Source: Dysgonomonas sp.
GTDB taxonomy: Bacteria > Bacteroidota > Bacteroidia > Bacteroidales > Dysgonomonadaceae
Assembly: GCA_003523545.1 (NCBI GenBank)
Contig: DQAM01000406.1
Location: 1-14,115, forward strand
DNA: 14,115 nt
Direction of reading: 5' to 3'
A program made the translations under genes and the position numbers. Shown in pieces: positions 1-6,900 of the stretch. The notes beneath the pieces are model-generated. The model saw only the letters and a program-made list of their open reading frames with translations, was not told the origin of the DNA and ran no database searches. Each line of letters opens with the position of its first letter. Position 1 is the stretch's first letter.

Positions 1-49
1 GTTCAGGGTCTCCCGGCCCAAGTGATACGAACCAAACAGTTTTCAACAT
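1..49 (-). CDS. Precorrin methyltransferase, probably CobI/CbiL type (partial, N-terminus only)
   Basis: Only the first 16 codons are inside the window; the gene runs off the left edge. The translation is MLKTVWFVSLGPGDPE. The GPGDPE motif after a hydrophobic strand is the N-terminal signature of the SAM-dependent tetrapyrrole methylases that methylate the corrin ring during cobalamin synthesis. The wording 'FVSLGPGDPE' resembles precorrin-2 C20-methyltransferases of Bacteroidales, but CobM/CbiF and uroporphyrinogen methylases share the motif, so the exact step is inferred. A cobalamin riboswitch lies upstream on the same strand, which supports a role in B12 synthesis. The chosen ATG is the only one before an in-frame stop at 98-100 and has a short AGG just ahead of it. 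Confidence 0.7.
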   Translation of the reverse strand, partial: MLKTVWFVSLGPGDPE

Positions 50-171
50 CCTAAAAACCCACTTATAGAGTGAATAACAGATGCTTTTAGTATAGGGTTA
101 AAACGTTACAAAATGATATTTTGCTTAGAATAAGTTTTTAAGCCTAAACCTCGAGCTTTCTAACTAATACA

Positions 172-401
172 ATTTTGGCAGGTTTTCTGACTTACTCTGT
201 TTTACACTACCTTCCCAAAGCCCCTCTTAATCTCCCCTAAGAGGAGAAACATTTCCTTCCTTTGCTGGAATTGAGGATGGCCTTAGTGGTGTGAGTATTG
301 CGTAAAACTATCAAAGAGCTTACAGCAGCGGGTCTGTTCAGGATTCTCACCTGATTCCCTTTTACTCATTTATCCGTGATTACGAATAACGACACCAAAA
401 T
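172..401 (-). ncRNA. Cobalamin (B12) riboswitch
   Basis: Read on the minus strand, this contains the B12 box core GGGAATCAGGTGAGAATCC, then an ACAG-CCCGCTGCTGTAA stretch (about 316-362), and ends with AAGTCAGAAAACCTGCC (177-193), the conserved 3' end of the aptamer. The outer P1 helix is visible: ATTTTGG at the 5' end (395-401) pairs perfectly with CCAAAAT at the 3' end (172-178). A variable arm CCTCTTA/TAAGAGG (223-229 with 238-244) also folds. Adenosylcobalamin binding normally represses the downstream gene. That gene is the corrin methyltransferase starting at 49, about 120 nt further on. The leader between them has a small CACT/AGTG hairpin just before the start codon, which could take part in translational control; that part is inference. 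Confidence 0.93.
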
Positions 402-408
402 CTGGATG

Positions 409-439
409 CAAAGATTCACATTTTTTGAATAGAAACAAA
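409..439 (-). promoter_or_regulatory. Bacteroidetes-type promoter for the riboswitch transcript
   Basis: On the minus strand, TTTG (436-439) is followed after exactly 19 nt by AATCTTTG (409-416). This matches the Bacteroidetes sigma-ABfr consensus TTTG-N19-21-TAnnTTTG with one mismatch. It would start RNA at about 402, essentially at the first base of the riboswitch P1 helix, and that agreement is the main support. Confidence 0.7.
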
Positions 440-514
440 AGATTCAATAGACAAATTTTCTGCCAATTAATATTAATATGCTATACTCCTTATTATATTG
501 TATGCATGTATGAT

Positions 515-548
515 CAAAAGGCCGCCTTATTGCTAAAGCGGCCTTTTG
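515..548 (-). terminator. Intrinsic terminator, possibly bidirectional
   Basis: CAAAAGGCCGC (515-525) and GCGGCCTTTTG (538-548) form a perfect 11-bp stem around a 12-nt loop. The stem ends in a run of U on either strand. It lies 35 bp after the stop codon of the minus-strand DUF3868 gene, so it most likely ends that transcript and insulates it from the riboswitch gene. No plus-strand gene ends here. Confidence 0.85.
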
Positions 549-583
549 ACAAATAAATTTGATTTTCTAATTTCTTAATTATA

Positions 584-2041
584 TTACTCCGAGAAAGTAT
601 TTTCCCACTTCTGAAGCTCTGCAATATTATTGGCGGCGCAATCCAATCCCATCTGGTAAGCCCTGTTGAAATAATCTCTGGCTTTCGTATAATCTCCTTT
701 TTGGAAATAAGCATATCCCAGATTATTCCACTTTTCGGCTGAATTATCATTTATAGCTTCTAGCTGTCTGATTGCTTCATCCCAATTATTATATTCCAGT
801 TCGATTGCAGCCATATTCGCTTTTACAATGTTATTATCCGGATAATATCTTGCTATAATATCAAATGTTTCTTTGAACTCTCTGCTGTTTTTAGGATATG
901 TGTTAGCAACTAAGAACATTTCATTCTGGCTTAAATACTGAGGCTTTGTCCGTATGGTAGTTTTAGCTTCATCGACAGAAAATGGTCTTGCCACATAAGA
1001 TATCGTATATTCATTTCTTCGTAAAGAAGGATAATATTGGTTCAAAAGATTTCTGTAGGTACTTCCTCCCGCTAAGTTCCTCAACTTATTCTTCCGGGTT
1101 GCAATATCATATTCGTTATCTATAATGCTGATAATTTCATTTTTATTTTCTATATATGAACTATCTACTATCTTGCGTAATCCGTCCCAGTCTTCTCCTT
1201 TCCAATCGGTTTTGAGTATACTGCGGTCAATTCCGTATTTTTCTTCCAGATAATTAAAAAAAGCATACGCTCTGTTTTCAGACAGTTTCATATTACTATC
1301 GTAGTTACCTTCGGGGGAAGCATAACCTGTTATCTGAAATTCGGTTATCCTTAGGTTGGCATCATTTTTTATACTAGATATAATTTCGTCTACTTCTTTC
1401 AGTATTCTTGCATTATTTCCAAAATCGTACAGCAGATCGTATTTTCCGACCTTAAAGTTTAAGTATGCGGTATATTTTTCGCTTCGCATTTTTACTTCTT
1501 CTACCGGTGGGGTAATATAACATATATTAAACACAGGATTATATACTGGAGGTAAAAGCGGACTTTGTACTAAAAGCCGTGAAGTACCTTCATCACTGCA
1601 TGCGCATCCATTTATCTTTTGATCGATGTAAAGTTCTGCATTTCTTAAATCTTCATTATAAGGGATGCTAAGTTCTACAGGAATGCTTTGTTTTTTATTT
1701 TTCGGATGTTCAATTATCATCCGGGGTTCCTTTTCAAACTGAAACATATTGAAATTAATAGAGCGTTTCAGCATCTTTTCCCGGTTTCCACCAACGATAA
1801 CTACCGCGGTGAAGTCCCTTGACATTTGGCTTTCATTGGATCGGATAACAGGAGTAAGTGTAATCATTTCGACCGTTCTCATATCCAGATTATCGAGAAT
1901 GATATTGAAATTAATGATTGTATTACTATCTATGGTCCTAACAACCGGCTGATCGAAACGTATTTGTCTTTCCGTGTTTTGTGAGTTCATAACAGGGAAA
2001 ACCAATACTGATAAAGTAATATATAATAAAATTCTTTTCAT
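584..2041 (-). CDS. DUF3868-type outer-membrane protein with OmpA-like domain and C-terminal TPR
   Basis: This is a 485-residue protein with a Sec signal peptide (about residues 1-20, MKRILLYITLSVLVFPVMNS) and no lipobox. Residues about 25-180 look like the beta-rich DUF3868 region, with a CAC motif at 146-148. Residues about 197-355 resemble an OmpA-like peptidoglycan-binding fold; GYASPEGNYDSN..LSENRAYAF (239-261) parallels the OmpA signature. Residues about 370-470 contain TPR helices, best seen in KWNNLGYAYFQKGDYTKARDYF. I chose ATG at 2041 rather than the in-frame ATG at 2101 because the longer form would put 20 residues before the signal peptide and overlap the preceding gene. It lies 11 bp downstream of the DUF3575 gene, so the two are surely cotranscribed. 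DUF3575/DUF3868 pairs are commonly found beside fimbrillin genes in Bacteroidales. A role in anchoring or assembling the pilus at the outer membrane is inferred; the biochemical function is not known to me. Confidence 0.85.
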   Translation of the reverse strand: MKRILLYITLSVLVFPVMNSQNTERQIRFDQPVVRTIDSNTIINFNIILDNLDMRTVEMITLTPVIRSNESQMSRDFTAVVIVGGNREKMLKRSINFNMFQFEKEPRMIIEHPKNKKQSIPVELSIPYNEDLRNAELYIDQKINGCACSDEGTSRLLVQSPLLPPVYNPVFNICYITPPVEEVKMRSEKYTAYLNFKVGKYDLLYDFGNNARILKEVDEIISSIKNDANLRITEFQITGYASPEGNYDSNMKLSENRAYAFFNYLEEKYGIDRSILKTDWKGEDWDGLRKIVDSSYIENKNEIISIIDNEYDIATRKNKLRNLAGGSTYRNLLNQYYPSLRRNEYTISYVARPFSVDEAKTTIRTKPQYLSQNEMFLVANTYPKNSREFKETFDIIARYYPDNNIVKANMAAIELEYNNWDEAIRQLEAINDNSAEKWNNLGYAYFQKGDYTKARDYFNRAYQMGLDCAANNIAELQKWENTFSE

Positions 2042-2052
2042 TGTTGCTGAAT

Positions 2053-2619
2053 TTAGAAGATGAAGTAAATAAATGAGATTGAAGCTTTCGTAACTCCCCA
2101 ATAATTGTAATTATCCTCTTTTTCTAAAGGACCACAATCCTGGCATTTGTATTTCTCGTAATGAATACGAGTGTATCCGGCACCGAGTGAAGCCTCGATA
2201 TTCCATCTGTTACCCAAAGGCCACTGGTAACCGAAACTGAGTCCGCCCCCGTAAAAATACCCTTCGTAACGGTGACCTTTCAGATTGGGAAAGACTCCAA
2301 ATGGAAGGTGGTCTCCCGCTACATCGAATTCCCCGCCGTGAGCATGGATACCCCAATAAGCCCTGTTAAAGCTTTCGCATATCCACCACCGCAATTCAGG
2401 CTGAACGAGCCAATGCTTGAATTTTTTCCCATCGTCAAACGTAAAGGGATTATACCCGACATTTACATCCAGTGTTGTCTTTTTGCCCAAAGCTATTTCT
2501 AATCCTAAATTAGGAGTAAGTGTAGCATCGTAAATAAGATTGTTTTTAATTCCTACGTGCTGAGAGTAACCTGATAATGTTATTGCTAACAAACAGATTA
2601 AAAATATTCCTCTTGTCAT
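2053..2619 (-). CDS. DUF3575 family outer-membrane beta-barrel protein
   Basis: This is a 188-residue protein with signal peptide MTRGIFLICLLAITLSGYSQ followed by KNNLIYDATLTPNLGLEIAL, the conserved opening of DUF3575 proteins. The rest alternates polar and hydrophobic or aromatic residues as in a small beta-barrel, and the chain ends in phenylalanine (SFIYFIF), typical of an outer-membrane beta-signal. A CxxC pair (C159, C162) sits in the loop before the last strands. An upstream GTG at 2655 is in frame and would add 12 residues, but the ATG at 2619 gives a normal signal peptide and is preferred. It is first in a two-gene unit with the DUF3868 gene and is divergent from the fimbrillin operon. 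The likely role is an outer-membrane component of the pilus system, by association only. Confidence 0.85.
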   Translation of the reverse strand: MTRGIFLICLLAITLSGYSQHVGIKNNLIYDATLTPNLGLEIALGKKTTLDVNVGYNPFTFDDGKKFKHWLVQPELRWWICESFNRAYWGIHAHGGEFDVAGDHLPFGVFPNLKGHRYEGYFYGGGLSFGYQWPLGNRWNIEASLGAGYTRIHYEKYKCQDCGPLEKEDNYNYWGVTKASISFIYFIF

Positions 2620-2657
2620 TTTGTAAAATTTATTGTATTTGTTATTCTTTCTCACAA

Positions 2658-2671
2658 AACCGATACCGGTT
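2658..2671. repeat. Inverted repeat, candidate operator or 5' UTR hairpin
   Basis: AACCG-ATAC-CGGTT is a perfect 5-bp inverted repeat. With one small bulge the symmetry extends outwards as ACA...TGT. It is the only GC-containing symmetric element in the AT-rich intergenic region and lies 39-52 bp before the DUF3575 start codon. It could be a regulator site or a leader hairpin, or chance. Confidence 0.35.
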
Positions 2672-2920
2672 GTAATTCTTTATTTTAAATAACATAAATC
2701 ATGCATCATTGTTTACACTTATTAATAAATATATCAGTTAAAATTACTTCTTATAATGAAAAGAAAGAATTGTTTCACATAGAAATCTATTGTTTAATGT
2801 GTTGAAGTATAGTTGTTTATTTAGATTGTTTTTAAATTAAAAAAAGATTCAATATTAATAAAGACGAACAAATAATAAAATTTGATGTTATAAATATCAA
2901 AATAACTATAATTCATTTTT

Positions 2921-2953
2921 TTTGAATAAACACAAACTATAAGGTTATTTTAA
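2921..2953 (+). promoter_or_regulatory. Weak candidate promoter of the pilus operon
   Basis: TTTG (2921-2924) is followed after 20 nt by TTATTTTA (2945-2952), compared with the Bacteroidetes consensus TTTG-N19-21-TAnnTTTG. Spacing is right, but two positions of the -7 element deviate. Transcription would begin near 2959, giving a leader of about 65 nt before the first lipoprotein gene. The AT-rich background makes chance matches likely. Confidence 0.3.
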
Positions 2954-3023
2954 TAATAGACAGAGGTAATTTTAAGGTTGTTTTAAATATATAAAGAAGT
3001 ACAAACTACACAGAAAATCTTGT

Positions 3024-3893
3024 ATGAAAAAATATCAGCTTGGTTTCAGCATTCTATTATGTATGCTATTGTCCTCATGTATCCGCGAAGACATAGATTT
3101 AACAGAATGTTACCGTAATTTAAAAATCGTGTTGGAATGGATAAATACCCAGCCGAGAAGTGATCAGGGCCCCATCGATATTTCTGTTATCTCAAGTAAT
3201 GGAACCGAAATCGATCTTCAATCAGACCGGTATGGTACCGATGTCGATTTACTCGCGGGGCCGTATAATATAGTAGGCTGGGAGCCGACACCCGATATAA
3301 GCGTTAACGGACAGGTAATTTCCGTAGCAACGAACGAAGACGGAACTGTCAAAGAGCCAATAACGTTTGCCGGGGGCGAAACAACGGCAGTGGTAGATGA
3401 TAATATAGATTTTCAGACCATTGTACTACCCATGAGACAGCAAACCCGGCAATTGATAATCCAGGTCAGGTTTATAAACGATAATTTCAATGTGCTCGAA
3501 AGACTCGAAGGAAGTGTGGACGGTATAACTTCTTCCCGCGATATCAATGATGCTTTCCCACCGGCCGACGGAAGGGTAAGGCCTGGATCGGTAAGCAGCA
3601 CATCCGTAAATTACGACTTTGTAAAAGAACAAGATAGAGAATGGTTTACAGCCGGACGCAATTTGATAGGTATCGATGGAGATGCCGACCAGACACTGTA
3701 TCTGAGAGTCTTCTATTCTACTGACGGATACACTGATGTATCGCTCGATCTGACAAGCGAATTGCTTGGTTTCCACACTGTAGATGTCCACGAACCGTGG
3801 TACATTGTCATTACATTAGACTTAGGCGTTTCATTCGAGCCTGTAATTATAGATTGGTATGCAGGTGCCGAATCATGGTTAAATGCAGATTAA
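3024..3893 (+). CDS. FimB/Mfa2-like (DUF5119-type) fimbrial anchor lipoprotein
   Basis: This is a 289-residue lipoprotein with signal peptide and lipobox LSSC (lipid Cys19), then an acidic IREDID stretch and a second Cys at 29. The body shows the DUF5119/FimB-Mfa2 pattern: LLAGPYNIVGWEPTPDISVNG (about 75-95), LPMRQQTRQLIIQVRF (about 136-151), LEGSVDGI (about 160-167), and NLIGIDGDADQTLYL followed by DVSLDLTSELLGF near the C-terminus. In type V pili, FimB and Mfa2 are outer-membrane lipoproteins that terminate and anchor the fibre; the same role is inferred here. Unlike the five fimbrillins that follow, it has no Leu-Arg cleavage-type site after the lipid cysteine, which suits an anchor subunit. 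It is first in the operon, 14 bp before the giant fimbrillin gene. The family assignment is from motifs read by eye. Confidence 0.82.
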   Translation: MKKYQLGFSILLCMLLSSCIREDIDLTECYRNLKIVLEWINTQPRSDQGPIDISVISSNGTEIDLQSDRYGTDVDLLAGPYNIVGWEPTPDISVNGQVISVATNEDGTVKEPITFAGGETTAVVDDNIDFQTIVLPMRQQTRQLIIQVRFINDNFNVLERLEGSVDGITSSRDINDAFPPADGRVRPGSVSSTSVNYDFVKEQDREWFTAGRNLIGIDGDADQTLYLRVFYSTDGYTDVSLDLTSELLGFHTVDVHEPWYIVITLDLGVSFEPVIIDWYAGAESWLNAD

Positions 3894-3907
3894 TAAAAAA
3901 CAAAAAT

Positions 3908-6900
3908 ATGAAAATAAGACTTTTGACATTTATTTTTAGTGCAGTCTTAGCGGTTGGGACTTATTCTTGTTCTAACGATCACGACGACACTATCGATCCT
4001 ACAAACGGAGATAAAGTAGTTGCTGCTATTTCTGCTAACATTGCAGATAAAAGCATGCTGAGGGCCCATGATGGACAATGGGATGAAAATGATGCGATAG
4101 GTTTAACTATGCTGACTCACGAAGGAAGGGATATTGTAGATAATGTATTTAATTATCATTATTATACACCTTCTGCTTTAGGTAATTTCAGACCGCAGGA
4201 TCAGAACCGGACGATATATTTCCCTCAGGATGGGAGCCCGGTTACTTTCAGGGCATATTACCCTTTTTATGCCAATCTGAATACCGATATGAGAATACCC
4301 ATATCGGTAGCCAACCAAAATGTTTTACCGAATATCGACTTCATGAGTGCGGATCATATAAACGGATTCTCTAAAAGCGATCCCAATGTACATTTGACTT
4401 TCCATCATCGTTTATCGAAACTTATATTCAGATTGAATATACAGGAAGGACAACCCGCATTCCCGCTCGAAGATTTATCATTGACCATACGGGGAATGAA
4501 AACGACAGGTGTATATGACCTTCTTAACGAAGTTTTGATGACAGACGACCAGAGCATTTCCGATATAGCGGTTCCGTATATGGGAATTGCTGCCGGACGC
4601 GAAGCTATCGTTATGCCCAGGGATGCCGAAGCCGGTATAAGTTTCCAGTTCAGAGCTGCTGATGGAAGCGAATATATTGCAAACATGAGTGATACCCTGA
4701 ATCTAAGGCAGGGTTATAAATATATTTTCAATGTAAATCTCAGGGAAACAGGGCTGACTATCAGTGCAGATATAGTACCTTGGGTCGAAGGGCCTACGAG
4801 CAATTACGATGCCCTCGAAATCAGTACACCTGCCGGAACCAGCGAAGGTGTGATAGAAGGTGACCAAATGACTGTTTATTTAGGTGGAGATAACGGATTT
4901 TCCGTACTCAATCTATTCACTTACAGTGCAGACGGCAGATGGTATCCGGAGACTCCTGTTTACTGGCAGAATATAGAACCGGATCCGGCACCGATGAGAG
5001 CATCCATGGTACGAAATCCGGCCATTAATGAAACTCAGTTGCCTGAAATATTAACAGCCGAAGAAATAAATGTGCCCAGAAACACAGGGGCAAACTTCAC
5101 TTTAAAAAGGGCTGTAACTAAAACTGTAGTACAATTGAGATCCAATACTTTCTCAGCCGAACAGCTGGCGAATGCGACCGTAGTACTGCCTAATTATTAC
5201 ATGGGCGGGGAATTGGTAGACGGCTTATTCGTTCCCGGACAAACACAAGGCGATATATTAGTCGACAGAAGGGATCCTGAAAACGGAATAGCAGTATTCC
5301 AGCCGCAGGTAATATCTCCGCAGGGCGTTGTTGCTAAAATTACGATTGATGGACGCGAATATACAGCCCACGCCGGTGACTACGGTATGCCTTTCAATGC
5401 GGGGGAAGCAAGTTTGCTTATAATAGACATTAATGAAGACATAGTCAGCATCAGTGCTAAAATTATAGAATGGATAGATCTTCCAGCAATATATTTCAGT
5501 GTATTTCAGGTGGGGACTCCAGCTGAAGGCAGCGTAGGTGTAGAGCCGGGTGATCAGATGAATGTATACTTACAGGGAGACGACGGATTCAACTTACTCA
5601 GAAACTTCGTATACGATGACATGGGAAGATGGGTTACAGACCCTGTCTTGTATTGGGAGCAGGTTGCACCCGATCCAGCCGTACTAAGAGCTTCGATGAT
5701 CGCTGAACCTGCTCTAAATGCAACACAGATACCGGACATTCTTATAGCCGGACAAATATCCATTCCACGTTATGACGGCGCTAATTTTGTGCTCAACCAT
5801 GCAGGATCTAAAGTAGTAGTACGATTGATTTCTCCGATTTTCAGTACAGACCAACTCGGAAATGCAACGATAACTTTACCGGGATTCCAGACGGGCGGAC
5901 GAGAACAACTCGGACAATTCGTACCAGGTACTACTCTGGCCGATATACTGGTAGACCGTACCAATCCGGAAAACAGCACGGCGATAATACAGCCTCAGAC
6001 AATTGCTGAGGGAGCACCTTTAGTACGAGTAAATGTAAACGGAAGAGACTATGCTGTGAATGCTCCTGCCGGAGGATTTAACTTTAATGCTGGAGAAGCA
6101 AACCTTCTGATAGTAAACATTAATGACGGAACGGTAGGCCTGAGTGCCAAAGTTATAGATTGGGTGGATAATCCGGCGTCATATCTGAATGTCTTCGAAA
6201 TGACTACACCTCCCGAAGCAAATGAAGGAATAAATCCGGGAGACCGTATGAACGTATATATTCAGGATAATGGTGATTTCAGTTTATTAAGAAATTTCAC
6301 ATATACCAATCTTGGAAGCTGGATAACCGATCCCGATTTATATTGGGAGCAAATCACGGCTGATCCTGCCGTATTGAGGGCTTCTATGGTTGCAGCTCCT
6401 GCTTTGAACACATCGCAGCTGCCTGATATATTGATAGCTGATCAAATAAGTGTTCCTCAATACGGTTCTGCCAATTTTGTACTGAATCATGCAGCATCCA
6501 AAGTAATTGTAAGGCTGATTTCATCGACATTCAATACAAACCAGCTTTTAGGTTCAACCATAACTTTGCCCGGATATCTTACGGGAGGTACCGAACAGTT
6601 GGGACAATTCGTTCCGGGAACTACCCGTGCCGACATACAGGTAGACCGTACAGACCCGGAAAACAGCACGGCTATATTCCAACCGCAGGCTATTGCGGCA
6701 GGTTCACCCATTGTCAGAATAAATCTGAATGGAAAAAATTATATTGCCAATGCTCCTTCCGGAGGATTTAACTTCAATGCCGGAGAAGCAACATTATTGA
6801 TCGTGACTCTTAACGAAGAAGGCGTTAGCGTTAGTGCAAGAGTAGTCGATTGGGTAGATAACGGACCTGTAGACTTAACCGCACTGACAGTCGGAGTGCC

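Larger units (their letters stand above)
2620..3023. other. AT-rich divergent intergenic region
   Basis: About 400 bp without a plausible gene separates the minus-strand DUF3575/DUF3868 pair from the plus-strand pilus operon. It is very AT-rich, with several homopolymer A and T runs, so promoters for both directions should lie here. I found one weak plus-strand promoter candidate and one inverted repeat, listed separately. No convincing TAnnTTTG element was found for the minus strand. Confidence 0.7.

Noticed and set aside
514..750. 78-residue minus-strand open frame across the terminator
   Set aside because: It overlaps the end of the DUF3868 gene in another frame and runs through the terminator hairpin; no supporting motif.
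2042..2101. Upstream in-frame start extending the DUF3868 protein by 20 residues
   Set aside because: It would overlap the end of the DUF3575 gene and place 20 residues before an obvious signal peptide; the ATG at 2041 is better.
2620..2655. GTG start giving a 200-residue DUF3575 protein
   Set aside because: It adds a lysine/asparagine-rich leader of 12 residues before a complete signal peptide; the ATG at 2619 is the simpler start, though the GTG cannot be excluded.
3797..3907. Extended N-terminus of the giant fimbrillin starting inside the anchor gene
   Set aside because: The first 37 residues are a shadow of the preceding gene; the lipoprotein signal starts at 3908.
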